Notes: generated by a model from the letters alone, not told the origin. A stretch of DNA of 64,000 bases from an uncultured Rikenellaceae bacterium (GCA_944321925.1 CALUND010000005.1:18286-82285); one strand, 5' to 3'. Counted from the first letter of the stretch, positions 46,684 to 56,482 are shown. Made by a program: numbers and translations.

Positions 46684-46801
46684 CAGGGCGAAGCAGTCAC
46701 CCTTTTGTCCTGATTCCGTAATACAAGAGGCGGCGACAGGACTCTCATGCCGCCGCCTCTCATGTTTCGGACATTTCTTATCTTCAGCCGATTTGTAAAA
46801 A

Positions 46802-46832
46802 AACGGTGTCCGTCGTTGGGGCGGACACCGTT
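46802..46832 (-). terminator. Terminator downstream of ribH
   Basis: Eleven-pair stem AACGGTGTCCG (46802-46812) with CGGACACCGTT (46822-46832) and T-run at 46796-46801 on the minus strand. A second GC-rich hairpin for clpC lies at 46727-46759. Confidence 0.85.
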
Positions 46833-46858
46833 GTTACTTTGCTAAAAAACAATAGCGA

Positions 46859-47386
46859 TCAATTCACTTTCTTGGCATCGCCGGCCTCTTCGGCCGCATC
46901 TTCCATGTCGTTCTGCATTTTGACCATCTGGATCGCAGCAGCTGCAGCCTCATCGCCTTTGTTGCCGTATTTCCCTCCGGCACGATCGATGGCCTGTTGC
47001 ATGTCGTTGGTCGTCAACACGCCGAAAGCGACCGGCATGTTCCAATTGAGCATCAGTTGCATGATTCCCTGTTGTGCTCCGCTGCAGACATAATCGAAAT
47101 GTTTTGTCTCGCCCTGTACCACACAGCCGAGAGCGATCACCGCATCCACATCGGTGTACTGTGCGAAAAATTGTGCACCGAGCGGCAATTCGAAGGTTCC
47201 CGGCACATACTTGATCAGGATGTTGTGGTCGGGACAACCCGCACGACGCAACGTGGCAACCGCTCCGGACAGAAGCGCTTCGGTGATCTCCCGATTCCAT
47301 TCCGAAACGACGATCCCGAACTTCATATCCTCCGCCGAAGGGAGTGGCGAAGTGAAGACAGAGAGGTTTTTATGCTTCGTTGACAT
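46859..47386 (-). CDS. ribH: 6,7-dimethyl-8-ribityllumazine synthase
   Basis: 175 residues. Makes lumazine from the RibBA product and the uracil intermediate. [51 protein letters not shown] and [17 protein letters not shown] with [12 protein letters not shown] are standard. The C-terminal tail is a long acidic extension. The gene before it (TPR protein, 14 bp) is its usual Bacteroidota neighbour. Confidence 0.97.
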   Translation of the reverse strand: MSTKHKNLSVFTSPLPSAEDMKFGIVVSEWNREITEALLSGAVATLRRAGCPDHNILIKYVPGTFELPLGAQFFAQYTDVDAVIALGCVVQGETKHFDYVCSGAQQGIMQLMLNWNMPVAFGVLTTNDMQQAIDRAGGKYGNKGDEAAAAAIQMVKMQNDMEDAAEEAGDAKKVN

Positions 47387-47400
47387 GGGGTGCTATGCGA

Positions 47401-48108
47401 TTACTTCTGTTCGGCCTGACCGATGTACTTTTCGATGTCCTGTGCTTCGAGACTCTGCGGGTAGAAGTCGGCTATCTTTTGGTAGGCGGCCACAGCTTCC
47501 GTGTAGTTGCCTTGCGCCTCGTAGACGAGACCCAATTTTTTGAGGTAAGCGGGTGTGGTGAAGACATTGTCCGCCGCATCGACCGCTTTTTTGTAGAGAG
47601 ACACCGCATTCGCGTAGTCTTTCAGCTGTACGTAGACATCGCCCTGCAGTCCATAGTTCTGTGCATTGATCAACGCATTGGGCGTGCCCTTCGTGGGGCG
47701 ATATTTCGCCAAATAGGTCAATGCATTCTCCCAATCCTGTGCCTTCATATAGCAGATGCCGGCGTAGTGGGATGCGATATTTCCCTGCGGGGTCGATCCG
47801 TACTGCTCGATTACTTCGAGGAATCCGGCACGATTTCCGTCGCCGTTCAGCGCCTGTTCGAATTCGCCTGCGGCAAACCGTTGTTCGGCCGCATACATCA
47901 TGGCGGAGGCTTTTTCGATTCGAGGCGACAGATAAAGTCCCTGGTATGCAAAGTAGCACCCTATAGCCACGACGATTACTACGACTGCGCCGAGGAGCAC
48001 TTTCCAGTTTCTCTCGAAGAAGCCCTCCGTCTCCATCAAAGCGGTCTCGATCGCTACTTCGGGATCTTTCGCTGCGTTACGGGATGCAGCCGTTCCTTTT
48101 GTTGCCAT
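47401..48108 (-). CDS. TPR membrane protein upstream of ribH
   Basis: 235 residues. One membrane helix near 37-57 (VLLGAVVVIVVAIGCYFAYQG) and a TPR domain after it (~75-235: HYAGICYMKAQDWENALTYL, KLGLVYEAQGNYTEAVAAYQKIADFYPQ). Similar to YfgM-like tetratricopeptide proteins. The ATG giving MATKGTAASRN is the start; the frame is open upstream across recF, which is not real. Divergent from recF. Confidence 0.88.
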   Translation of the reverse strand: MATKGTAASRNAAKDPEVAIETALMETEGFFERNWKVLLGAVVVIVVAIGCYFAYQGLYLSPRIEKASAMMYAAEQRFAAGEFEQALNGDGNRAGFLEVIEQYGSTPQGNIASHYAGICYMKAQDWENALTYLAKYRPTKGTPNALINAQNYGLQGDVYVQLKDYANAVSLYKKAVDAADNVFTTPAYLKKLGLVYEAQGNYTEAVAAYQKIADFYPQSLEAQDIEKYIGQAEQK

Positions 48109-48143
48109 ATAAAAAATCTTTTTAGGTTTCTTTTTTGAGAGTA

Positions 48144-48151
48144 CAAAGGTA
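48144..48151 (-). promoter_or_regulatory. -7 box of the TPR/ribH operon
   Basis: Minus-strand TACCTTTG, perfect TAnnTTTG, 36 bp before ATG 48108. The -33 candidate at 48172 is only TTTC-like. Confidence 0.6.
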
Positions 48152-48258
48152 TATTCTTTTTGGGAAAAAAGAAACTTTGTCCCACAAAAAACCGCGACAC
48201 AGATCGTTCGCTCTTCCGAACAGTGCCATTTTTGCCGCTTCTCCTTTGCAGAAAACCG

Positions 48259-48290
48259 TTTGGTAATTCGGACGAAAAACGCTACCTTTC
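48259..48290 (+). promoter_or_regulatory. Promoter of recF
   Basis: TTTG (48259-48262), 20 bp spacer, TACCTTTC (48283-48290), 22 bp before the recF ATG. Confidence 0.75.
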
Positions 48291-48312
48291 GCAGAGAAAA
48301 CATCCTGTTCGC

Positions 48313-49416
48313 ATGTTGCTCCGTAAACTTTCTCTCGTCAATTTCAAAAATATCCGATCCGCTTCCGCAGAATTTTCCGCGGGGATCAACTGTTTGGTGG
48401 GAGGCAACGGAGCCGGCAAGACCAATATCCTCGATGCGATCTACTACCTGTCCATGTGCAAAAGCGCGTTGGCCATGACCGATCGCCAGAATCTTTGCCA
48501 CGGAGAGCCATTCTTCGTGATCGAGGGCGCCTATGACTCGGATGCCGGTCGCCACTTCGATATCGTCTGTTCCTATGCGCAACAAGGGGGAAAAAAGGTA
48601 AAAAACGGCAGCAAGGAGTATGACCGGATTGCCGATCACGTCGGACTGATTCCGGTGGTGATCGTTTCGCCGGCCGATGCTTTCCTGGTCAGCGACGCGG
48701 CCGAAGAGCGGCGCCGTTACCTCAACGCCTTCATCTCGCAGCTTGACCGCGACTACCTGCAGACCGTGATGCGCTACAACGCCGTGTTGGGCGAACGCAA
48801 CCGGCTGCTCAAAGAGTTGTCGGGGCCCACGCAGGAGGAGATTCTCTCCGTACTGGACCAGCAACTGATCGCCCACGGAGAAAAGATCCACGCCCGGCGA
48901 GCCGCTTTCATCGACCGGCTTCGTCCCCTCACGGCCGCTTACTACCGCACGTTGTCGGATGATCGGGAACAGGTCGAGTTGCTCTATCGTTCCGACTTGA
49001 ACGACAAACCGTTCGAAGAGGTATTGAAAGCCTCCTTCGAACGTGACCGGATTAATCAGTTCACCACGGCGGGAGTGCATCGCGACGACCTCTCCATGCG
49101 TATCGGAGGTCGGGCGCTTCGGAAATACGGATCGCAGGGGCAACAAAAATCGTTTCTCATTGCACTTAAGCTGGCGCAGTATGCCGTGGTAGCCGATACG
49201 GCGGCCGAAAAACCGATCCTGCTGCTCGACGATCTTTTCGACAAACTCGACACGGAACGGGTAGAACGGCTCATCGGTCTGGTAGGGGGCGACGATTTTG
49301 GCCAGATATTCATCTCGGACTGTAATCCGCATCGCCTGCAGTCGATTCTCGAAAAGAATGGGAGCCGCTACGCTCTTTTCCGGGTGGAGGCAGGTCACGT
49401 TGAACCCAATCCTTAG
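48313..49416 (+). CDS. recF: DNA replication/repair protein RecF
   Basis: 367 residues. SMC-like ATPase that helps load RecA at gaps. Walker A GGNGAGKTNILDA (~30-42), the ABC-type signature near YGSQGQQKSFLIALKLAQ, and Walker B PILLLDDLFDKLD are all present. Start set by the promoter and MLLRKLSLVNFKNIRS. DUF721 follows 4 bp later, its usual partner. Confidence 0.97.
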   Translation: MLLRKLSLVNFKNIRSASAEFSAGINCLVGGNGAGKTNILDAIYYLSMCKSALAMTDRQNLCHGEPFFVIEGAYDSDAGRHFDIVCSYAQQGGKKVKNGSKEYDRIADHVGLIPVVIVSPADAFLVSDAAEERRRYLNAFISQLDRDYLQTVMRYNAVLGERNRLLKELSGPTQEEILSVLDQQLIAHGEKIHARRAAFIDRLRPLTAAYYRTLSDDREQVELLYRSDLNDKPFEEVLKASFERDRINQFTTAGVHRDDLSMRIGGRALRKYGSQGQQKSFLIALKLAQYAVVADTAAEKPILLLDDLFDKLDTERVERLIGLVGGDDFGQIFISDCNPHRLQSILEKNGSRYALFRVEAGHVEPNP

Positions 49417-49420
49417 AGCG

Positions 49421-49711
49421 ATGCGCAGAACCAGAACCGTCAGAATCGGCGAGTTGTTCGACGACTTTTTCAAGGAGCCGGCCATTGCCCGTAAAATCGC
49501 CGAGGGGGCGTTGCCCGAGCGTTGGAATGAAATCGTCGGCCCAACCGTTGCGGCAGCGACACGATCGGTCTCGCTGCGCAACGGAATCCTTTGGGTTCAG
49601 ATCTCCTCACCGGCCCTCCGTCACGAACTCTTCATGCGTCGTTCGTTCCTGCGCGACGAGCTCAATCGCCGTAGCCGATTCGATCTCGTACGCGAAGTTC
49701 AAGTAAAATAG
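49421..49711 (+). CDS. DUF721 (DciA-like) protein
   Basis: 96 residues. RIGELFDDFFKEPAIARKIAEGALPERWNEIVGPTVAAATRSVSLRNGILWVQISSPALRHEL is DUF721. Relatives (DciA) load the replicative helicase in bacteria lacking DnaC; this is family knowledge and the short form here is not proven to do so. Four bp after recF, so cotranscribed. Confidence 0.93.
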   Translation: MRRTRTVRIGELFDDFFKEPAIARKIAEGALPERWNEIVGPTVAAATRSVSLRNGILWVQISSPALRHELFMRRSFLRDELNRRSRFDLVREVQVK

Positions 49712-49719
49712 GGTACAAC

Positions 49720-49750
49720 AAAAGGGCGGGGACATCGACCCCGCCCTTTT
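49720..49750. terminator. Bidirectional terminator, recF operon / peptidase
   Basis: Twelve-pair stem AAAAGGGCGGGG (49720-49731) with CCCCGCCCTTTT (49739-49750) between convergent genes. Confidence 0.88.
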
Positions 49751-49805
49751 CTTCGGTACGGACGACAGATCGCTACCCGTCGTCCCAACGTCCCGGCTTC
49801 GGCTA

Positions 49806-51185
49806 TCAATCCCTTTGCATGTACTCCTCGACCTCCTCGGGGGTAATTGGAATACGGCGATCGCCCAACATGCGGGAGCCATCCGATGTCACCAACAGAT
49901 CGTCTTCGAGTCGAATGCCGCCGAAGCTTTCATACGCCGCGAGCCGATCGAATGCGATGAAATCCTTGCAGATACCCTCTTTCCGCCACTTGTCGATGTA
50001 GGCCGGAATGAAATAGATACCCGGTTCGACCGTCACCACCATGCCAGTCTCGAGTCTGCGTCCCATGCGGCACGCTTTGGTCGCCAGCTCCGTGGAGCGG
50101 ACGATCTCTGCATCGTATCCCACGTATTGTTCACCCAGGTTCTCCATGTCGTGCACATCGAGACCCATCAGATGGCCCAGTCCATGCGGCAAGAACAGCG
50201 CATGCGCTCCGGCAGCCACCGCCTCGTCGGTCGAACCCTTGACCAGCCCGAGCGACTTGAGACCTTCGATGATCACGCGGGCAGCCTCCAGATGGACATC
50301 CCGATAGGGGATTCCCGGTCGGGCCACTTCGAAAGCCCGGTCGTGCGCAGCGAGGACAATGTCGTAGACTTCGCGTTGCTGCCGATTGAACCGACCGCTG
50401 ACCGGCATCGTCCGGGTGTTGTCACTACAATAATTCGACACGGCTTCCGCGCCGGCATCGACCAACAACAGACGTCCCGGTTCCAGGACCCCGTCGTAAC
50501 AGTGGTTGTGAAGCGTCTCGCCGTGTTGCGAGACGATCGACAGGAAGGAGACACCCCAACCGTACTGCATGGCGATTCCTTCGATCGCTCCGGCGATCTC
50601 GCGCTCCACGACGCCCGGACGGCACATACGCATGGCGGCAGTGTGCATCCGATAGCCCGTCTCACAAGCCTCTTCGATCTGTGCGATCTCTTCCGGGCTC
50701 TTTTTATCCCGCATCGACACAACCGCCCGAATCAGCTCCACCGAGACTTCGGGTTTCCGACCCAGGAGCGACTGAAGCAACAGCTCGGTTTCGCCACGAT
50801 ACGGCGGCAATACATGAATTTTCCGTCCCTGTGTCAAGGCGGTCTGTACGACACCTTGTAAAGCGGCAGAAGGTGCGGTTTTCTTTACACCGGCCCACGA
50901 CCCCAACTCGGCTATCGTCGGCTGAGGACCCATCCAGATGATATCGTCCACCGTAAAGTCGTCCCCATAAAGTACGTCCTCCCCGGAATCGAGGTCGATC
51001 ACTCCCGCCAGATCGGGCAGATTCAACCCGAAATAGTAGAGGAACGTGCTGTCTTGCCGGAAGTGGTAGGCATTCGAGGTGTAATTCGCAGCCGATTCCC
51101 GGTTGCCGGGCAGCAGCACGATGCCGCCCTGAAGAAGATGGCGAAGCTCGTCGCGTCGACGAACGTATGTCTGAAATGTAAACAT
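49806..51185 (-). CDS. pepP: M24-family aminopeptidase P-like peptidase
   Basis: 459 residues. N-terminal creatinase-like domain (LLPGNRESAANYTSNAYHFRQDSTFLYYFGL) then the pita-bread metalloenzyme with dimetal ligands: VDAGAEAVSNYCSDNTRTMPVSG, LPHGLGHLMGLDVHDM, TVEPGIYF and IRLEDDLLV. Removes N-terminal residues before proline. ATG 51185 starts MFTFQTYVRRRDEL; the frame runs on upstream without a good start. A -7 box TATTTTTG is at 51225-51232 (minus), TTTG at 51255-51258. Confidence 0.95.
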   Translation of the reverse strand: MFTFQTYVRRRDELRHLLQGGIVLLPGNRESAANYTSNAYHFRQDSTFLYYFGLNLPDLAGVIDLDSGEDVLYGDDFTVDDIIWMGPQPTIAELGSWAGVKKTAPSAALQGVVQTALTQGRKIHVLPPYRGETELLLQSLLGRKPEVSVELIRAVVSMRDKKSPEEIAQIEEACETGYRMHTAAMRMCRPGVVEREIAGAIEGIAMQYGWGVSFLSIVSQHGETLHNHCYDGVLEPGRLLLVDAGAEAVSNYCSDNTRTMPVSGRFNRQQREVYDIVLAAHDRAFEVARPGIPYRDVHLEAARVIIEGLKSLGLVKGSTDEAVAAGAHALFLPHGLGHLMGLDVHDMENLGEQYVGYDAEIVRSTELATKACRMGRRLETGMVVTVEPGIYFIPAYIDKWRKEGICKDFIAFDRLAAYESFGGIRLEDDLLVTSDGSRMLGDRRIPITPEEVEEYMQRD

Positions 51186-51224
51186 GGTATTTGAATGAAT
51201 TTTGCGTTTTCGGATTTTCCCCTC

Positions 51225-51258
51225 CAAAAATAGGAAAAACGCTCGAATCTGCAACAAA
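51225..51258 (-). promoter_or_regulatory. Promoter of pepP-like gene
   Basis: Minus-strand TTTG (51255-51258), 22 bp spacer, TATTTTTG (51225-51232), 40 bp before the ATG at 51185. Confidence 0.6.
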
Positions 51259-51441
51259 GATTCGTCCGATTCCTCCAATAGGTAAATGACGCAGAAAGAG
51301 GAGAAGGTTCTGAGGCCTGTTTTGTACAATGCTCCGGGCCCGGCGGTTTGGCAATCTGCCTAAAAAAGTGTAACTTCCCGCCGGAAAAGGCGATGCGGTA
51401 ACGCGGACAAACCTTTTCCACGATATATTTTACATCGCTTT

Positions 51442-52737
51442 ATGGAAATCATCATCATCCTGATCCTGATTCTTTTGAACGGCGTTTTCGCCATGTCGGA
51501 GATCGCGCTCATCTCCGCCCGAAAGTCCCGACTCGGCATGGAGGCCAAAGAGGGCAACCGTTCGGCAAAAACAGCCCTCCGACTCGCTGAAGACCCCGAT
51601 AAATTCCTCTCCACCGTACAGATCGGCATCACGCTCATCGGGATCCTTACGGGTATCTATTCCGGCGACACGCTGAAACACGATTTCGCCGCTCTGCTTG
51701 TCCGGGCGGGACTTTCCGCTTCCTACGCAACCCCGGTAGCACAGGCCACCATTGTGATACTGGTCACCTACCTGACCCTGATTTTCGGAGAACTGGTTCC
51801 CAAACGGATCGGAATGAACGCCGCCGAAACCATGGCCAAACTGATCGCCCGTCCGATGCATGCCCTTTCGGTCATCGCTTCGCCTTTCGTCTGGTTGTTG
51901 TCGAAAAGCAGTGCCGGGATCTCCCACCTTTTGGGCCTGAAGCCCAAAGACGACATCGTGACGGAGGACGAGATCCGCTCCATGGTACAGGAGGGGGCGG
52001 AAGACGGTACTGTCCGGGAGGTGGAGCAAGATATCGTGGAACGTGTTTTCGCTCTCGGCGATCGGAAAATCGGTTCGATCATGACGCACCGTGGCGACAT
52101 CGTGAGTATCGAACGCACTCTTTCTCAGAGCGAGATCAACGAACTGGTCAAAAAGAATCTCTACGAAATTTATCCCGTCACCGATGGCAGCATCGACCAT
52201 GTGATCGGTGTTGTCTACCTGAAGGATCTCTTTGGCAGTCTGCAGGAGTCCGATTTCAATCTCGAACGGCTGATCCGTCCCGTGCAATCGTTCCACGAGA
52301 ACACTGATATCTACAACGCCCTGGAGCAGATGCGGCGCACACAGACCGGATACGGTTTGATTTTCGATGAATATGGTGTGCTGCAGGGAATCGTAACGCT
52401 GAAAGACATGTTGGAGGGGCTTATCGGAACGCTCCCCGACAGCCATGAGGACCCCGACATCGTACAACGGGAGGACGGCAGCTGCCTGGTCGACGGACAA
52501 ACGCCTTTTTACGACTTTCTCGCCTATTTCGATGCGGAAAATCTCTATAAACCGGAAGATTACAATACGCTGAGCGGATTGATCCTCCAGCAGCTCGGAC
52601 GTATTCCCCACACCGGAGAAAAACTCGACTGGGGTCCTTTCCATCTGGAGATCGTCGACATGGACGGTGCGCGAATCGACAAAGTGCTGGTCACCGAAAA
52701 GGAGCAACCCTCCGACGAGGAGAGCGAATCGGAATAG
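51442..52737 (+). CDS. CorC/HlyC-type transporter-associated (CNNM) protein
   Basis: 431 residues. N-terminal DUF21 membrane domain (~1-190, starts IIILILILLNGVFAMSEIALISARKSRL), two CBS domains (~210-330; MTHRGDIVSIE, YPVTDGSIDHVIGVVYLKDLF), and C-terminal CorC_HlyC domain. Members affect magnesium/cobalt efflux or sensing; 'hemolysin' naming is historical. Alone on the plus strand. Confidence 0.94.
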   Translation: MEIIIILILILLNGVFAMSEIALISARKSRLGMEAKEGNRSAKTALRLAEDPDKFLSTVQIGITLIGILTGIYSGDTLKHDFAALLVRAGLSASYATPVAQATIVILVTYLTLIFGELVPKRIGMNAAETMAKLIARPMHALSVIASPFVWLLSKSSAGISHLLGLKPKDDIVTEDEIRSMVQEGAEDGTVREVEQDIVERVFALGDRKIGSIMTHRGDIVSIERTLSQSEINELVKKNLYEIYPVTDGSIDHVIGVVYLKDLFGSLQESDFNLERLIRPVQSFHENTDIYNALEQMRRTQTGYGLIFDEYGVLQGIVTLKDMLEGLIGTLPDSHEDPDIVQREDGSCLVDGQTPFYDFLAYFDAENLYKPEDYNTLSGLILQQLGRIPHTGEKLDWGPFHLEIVDMDGARIDKVLVTEKEQPSDEESESE

Positions 52738-52779
52738 ACGATCGGTTGCGGGAAGGGTAAGGGAAAACTTCCGGACGGA

Positions 52780-54018
52780 TCAGGCCTCTACTAGTTTGTA
52801 GAGCTTGTCGCCGCGGCGGACAGCCGTCGGGACCTTCAGGGAACAGGCTACGCCCTGCGAAGCCACCGGGACCGACCGATCGGCGACATAAACCTCCTCG
52901 GCGAATCCTTCGACGGCTCCTGTCGTATGACCGATCACCACGATTTCGGCCCCCTTTTCAAGCGGCGCCGCCTCGACCCAGATTTCGGCTACGCCAATCC
53001 GACTGAAATAGTTCGTCACCTTGCCTACATACACTTTGCGTCGGGTGGCCGACGAACCGTAAGCCGCACTCAACTCCACGACGGGCGAGCCCAGGTAGTA
53101 ACCGCCCCAGAAATCGCGATTGAACACCGTGCGAAGGCGTTCCGTCCACTGTTCGATCCGGTCGGCGGTAAACGTTCCGTCGGCAATGGCCCGCACGGCC
53201 TCGTCGTAGCAGGAGCAGACCCGTTTGACATATTCGGCCGGTCGTGCGCGTCCTTCGATCTTGAGCACCCGGACTCCTGCAGCGAGCATCCGATCGAGGA
53301 ACGGCAAGGTGCAAAGGTCCTTCGGCGAGAGCAGGTAACGCCCTTCTACGGCGATCTCCTCATCCGTTTCCCGGTCGCGAAGCGTATAGGAATGACGGCA
53401 TATCTGACGACAGGCGCCCCGGTTGGCCGAACATCCCGTCTCGTGGAGACTCAGGTAGCACTTGCCCGAGATCGCCATGCAGAGTGCTCCGTGGGCAAAC
53501 ATTTCGATCTTCACCAACTCCCCTTTGGGTCCGCGGATCTGCTCCGCTTCGATCCGCTCATGGATGCGGGTAACCTGTTCGAGCGACAATTCCCGCGCCA
53601 GCACGACCACATCGGCCCACTGTGCATAGAAACGGAGCGTCTCGATGTTCGAGACATTGAGTTGGGTGGAGATGTGTACCTCCATGCCGACTTCGCGGGC
53701 GTAGAGAATGGCCGCCTGATCCGACACGATAACCGCATCGACACCCTCTCGTTTGGCCCGATCGATCACCTGACGCATCTGCTGTAACTCCGTATCGTAG
53801 ATGATCGTATTGACCGTAAGATAGGTTTTGAGGCGGTGTTGTCGGGCGATCGAAACGATCTGCGCAAGATCGTCGAGCGTAAAATTGACCGACGAACGGG
53901 CCCGCATGTTGAGCTGTTCGACACCGAAATAGATCGCATCGGCTCCGGCATCCACGGCGGCCTGCAGCGAGGCGAAAGAGCCCACCGGAGCCATGATTTC
54001 TATGTCGTTCCGTTTCAT
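52780..54018 (-). CDS. Peptidase U32-family protein (TrhP/RlhA-like)
   Basis: 412 residues. N-terminal ELMAPVG-like IMAPVGSFASLQAAVDAGADAIYFG, then EMFAHGALCMAISGKCYLS and CSANRGACRQICRHSYTL, the U32 signature with conserved Cys. YegQ/TrhP and RlhA family members hydroxylate tRNA/rRNA bases, so RNA modification is likelier than proteolysis. C-terminal ~90 residues form a small barrel-like domain. Upstream of it is the polyprenyl synthase gene, 17 bp. Confidence 0.93.
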   Translation of the reverse strand: MKRNDIEIMAPVGSFASLQAAVDAGADAIYFGVEQLNMRARSSVNFTLDDLAQIVSIARQHRLKTYLTVNTIIYDTELQQMRQVIDRAKREGVDAVIVSDQAAILYAREVGMEVHISTQLNVSNIETLRFYAQWADVVVLARELSLEQVTRIHERIEAEQIRGPKGELVKIEMFAHGALCMAISGKCYLSLHETGCSANRGACRQICRHSYTLRDRETDEEIAVEGRYLLSPKDLCTLPFLDRMLAAGVRVLKIEGRARPAEYVKRVCSCYDEAVRAIADGTFTADRIEQWTERLRTVFNRDFWGGYYLGSPVVELSAAYGSSATRRKVYVGKVTNYFSRIGVAEIWVEAAPLEKGAEIVVIGHTTGAVEGFAEEVYVADRSVPVASQGVACSLKVPTAVRRGDKLYKLVEA

Positions 54019-54035
54019 GATTCCTTATTCTATAT

Positions 54036-55007
54036 CTATTTGGTTCTGCCGAGCAATCCCTGTGCGAACTGTTTCAACGGAGCCACCCGAGCCGGATCCT
54101 CCTTCAACGAATCGAGTTCCGCCAAAGCCCGGTCGAAATGCAGATTGATCTCCCGTTCGGTCAACTCCTTTACTCCGTAACGGTCATAAATCCCGAGTAC
54201 GGCAGCGATCTTTTCCGCCGACGACAAGGACCGCTCCCGAGGCACGGTGCGCAACATGCGACGATCCGATTCCGAGGCCAGTTCCAGGGCCCGAATCATG
54301 AGGAAGGTCTTTTTACCCTCCAGGATGTCGCCTCCGACGGTCTTTCCGAGCCGGCTGTCTCCGTAACTGTCGAGCAGGTCGTCCTGCAGCTGAAAGGCCA
54401 GACCGAACTCACGTGCGAAACGGTCGAGGTGATGAAGTGCCTGAGCGTCGGCGCCGCCGATCATCGCCCCGATCAGGACCGATCCCACGAAGAGGGCAGA
54501 GGTCTTCAGCTCGATCATCCGAAGGTATTCATCGATACTTACCCGTTCGGCTGACTCGAAATCCATGTCGTACTGCTGTCCTTCGCAGACCCGAATCGCC
54601 ACCTCGTTGAAACAGTGCAGAATCTCCGGGAGCTTTTCTTCGGGTACGCGACCCAGCAACCGATAGGCGTGGATCATCATGGCGTCGCCCGAAAGGATCG
54701 CCACATTGCGGTTCCATTTCCGGTAAACGGAAGGACGTCCCCGACGCAACGGCGCGTTGTCCATGATGTCGTCGTGGAGCAGGGTGAAATTGTGAAACAC
54801 CTCCAGGGCAGCGGCAGCCGGCAATGCCCGCTCCGCCTCGTCGGAGAAAAGATGGCACGCCAGCATCACGAACATGGGGCGCAAACGTTTGCCGCCCTCT
54901 TCGAGCGAATAGACGATCGGTTGATAGAGCCGGGCCGGCTGATCCGGAAATTCGGTCTCGGCCAGATAGTTTTCGATAAGCGAAGGAAATGCGGCGATCC
55001 GTTGCAT
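54036..55007 (-). CDS. Polyprenyl diphosphate synthase
   Basis: 323 residues. Makes a long isoprenoid diphosphate from allylic substrate and IPP. First Asp-rich motif LHDDIMDNAPLRRGRP, second FQLQDDLLDSYGD, and GGKRLRPMFVML are all present. Product length (geranyl, farnesyl or longer) cannot be told. ATG 55007; the promoter at 55033 supports it. Confidence 0.95.
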   Translation of the reverse strand: MQRIAAFPSLIENYLAETEFPDQPARLYQPIVYSLEEGGKRLRPMFVMLACHLFSDEAERALPAAAALEVFHNFTLLHDDIMDNAPLRRGRPSVYRKWNRNVAILSGDAMMIHAYRLLGRVPEEKLPEILHCFNEVAIRVCEGQQYDMDFESAERVSIDEYLRMIELKTSALFVGSVLIGAMIGGADAQALHHLDRFAREFGLAFQLQDDLLDSYGDSRLGKTVGGDILEGKKTFLMIRALELASESDRRMLRTVPRERSLSSAEKIAAVLGIYDRYGVKELTEREINLHFDRALAELDSLKEDPARVAPLKQFAQGLLGRTK

Positions 55008-55032
55008 GACGAGGTAACTCTTGATTTTCCCG

Positions 55033-55064
55033 CAAAGATAATGTATGCCTTCAGGAGATGCAAA
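55033..55064 (-). promoter_or_regulatory. Promoter of the polyprenyl synthase / U32 operon
   Basis: Minus-strand TTTG (55061-55064), 20 bp spacer, TATCTTTG (55033-55040): a perfect Bacteroidota promoter, 26 bp before the ATG. Confidence 0.82.
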
Positions 55065-55228
55065 CCGCTTCCGCTTTTGTTCGCAACGATTCGCTGCAAT
55101 TGTCCCGTTGCATCGAATGCCCTCTCTCTTTTCCTCTACAGACTTAAACTCGAATACCTTGCACTATCGGTTTTATCGGTCGAAATTTTGCCTCGAGAAA
55201 CAGGACAATGGCTTGTTTTTGATTATTT

Positions 55229-55260
55229 TTTGGCAGAAAGGAAAAAAAGTAATACATTTG
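55229..55260 (+). promoter_or_regulatory. Promoter of the ROK kinase gene
   Basis: TTTG (55229-55232), 20 bp spacer, TACATTTG (55253-55260): a perfect match. The ATG at 55299 follows after about 31 bp of leader. Confidence 0.82.
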
Positions 55261-55298
55261 GTTTCCGAAAATCCATTCAAAGTAAAACTAAAACCAAT

Positions 55299-56297
55299 AT
55301 GAAAAAACTTGCGATAGGCGTCGACATTGGCGGAATCAACACCGCTTTCGGTCTGGTTGACGAGAACGGGGATATGTACGGCGAATCGGTCGTATCCACC
55401 AAGAAATTCCCCTATTTCGATCAATATCCGGCTTATATCGACGAGTTGTGCGAAGGCATCAAAATATTGCTGCGCGGGGTAGACTTCGAATACGAACTGG
55501 TCGGAATCGGTATCGGCGCACCGTTGGCGAACCATTACGAAGGAATTCTCGACAACCCCTCGAATCTCTGGAAATGGCGTGAAACCGACGATGCTTCCGG
55601 TTCTCGTATCTTGCACATCGTCGACGATATCAAGAAACAATTCGGCGGAGTGAAAGTCGTGATGACCAACGATGCCAACGCTGCCGCGATCGGCGAAATG
55701 ATGTACGGCGGTGCCAAGGGAATGAGTGACTTTGTCGTCGTAACGCTGGGCACCGGTCTGGGCGGCGGCATCGTAGCCAACGGCAAACTGGTCTATGGTC
55801 ACGACAGTTTCGCGGGCGAATTGGGTCACATCATTGTGGAAAAGGGCGGACGTCTTTGCGGTTGCGGTCGCAGAGGTTGTCTGGAAACCTATGTATCTGC
55901 GACCGGAATCCGTCGGACCGTCTCGATGCTTCTTGCGGAACGGAACGATCCGAGCGAACTGCGCGATATCCCGTTCAACCAACTCGATTCGCTGATGATC
56001 ACGCAGGCTGCCGAAAGGAACGATCCCATCGCTTTGGCCGCTTACGAATACACCGGACGCGTTTTGGGCGAAGCGCTCGCCGACGTAGTAACATTGAACT
56101 CGCCGGAAGCCATCTTCCTCTTCGGTGGACTGGCCAAAGCCGGACGATTCATTTTCGAACCGACAAAAAAATACATGGAAGACGCCATGCTTTTCATCTT
56201 CAAGGACAAGGTGAAGTTGCTCCCTTCGAGCATCGACGGCAAAAATGCGGCGATTCTCGGAGCTTCGGCGCTCGTATGGCAGAACGACGAGAAGTAG
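55299..56297 (+). CDS. ROK-family sugar kinase (glucokinase-like)
   Basis: 332 residues. N-terminal phosphate motif VDIGGINTAFGLVD, then GELGHIIVEKGGRLCGCGRRGCLETYVS with the ROK zinc/CxCGxxGCxE signature. Phosphorylates glucose or a related sugar; no HTH regulator domain is present, so it is an enzyme. ATG 55299 is set by the promoter. A terminator follows at 56318. Confidence 0.94.
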   Translation: MKKLAIGVDIGGINTAFGLVDENGDMYGESVVSTKKFPYFDQYPAYIDELCEGIKILLRGVDFEYELVGIGIGAPLANHYEGILDNPSNLWKWRETDDASGSRILHIVDDIKKQFGGVKVVMTNDANAAAIGEMMYGGAKGMSDFVVVTLGTGLGGGIVANGKLVYGHDSFAGELGHIIVEKGGRLCGCGRRGCLETYVSATGIRRTVSMLLAERNDPSELRDIPFNQLDSLMITQAAERNDPIALAAYEYTGRVLGEALADVVTLNSPEAIFLFGGLAKAGRFIFEPTKKYMEDAMLFIFKDKVKLLPSSIDGKNAAILGASALVWQNDEK

Positions 56298-56317
56298 AAT
56301 TCGTCGGTTGTATCGAA

Positions 56318-56357
56318 ACAGAAGATCCGGCTGTCAACAGCCGGATCTTCTGTTTTC
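56318..56357 (+). terminator. Terminator downstream of ROK kinase
   Basis: Sixteen-pair stem, 56318-56333 with 56338-56353, four-base loop TCAA, then TTTC. It separates the convergent ROK and yajC genes. Confidence 0.85.
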
Positions 56358-56482
56358 AAAATGCCAGACATTGAACTCTCCTGTTCGTCATTGCCCCCCC
56401 CAAAAAAAACAGAGCCCGAAAAACAGCGAAGGCATCTCGACCTTCCTGTCATTTCGGACTCCGCTGAAGAATCGGACGAGAA

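Noticed and set aside
54615..55298. Upstream extension of the ROK kinase frame
   Set aside because: It overlaps the polyprenyl synthase and the promoter at 55229-55260; the ROK domain starts at 55299.
56394..56409. C8A8 tract between the ROK terminator and yajC
   Set aside because: Intergenic and beyond the terminator; slippage would have no visible effect, so not listed as a phase switch.
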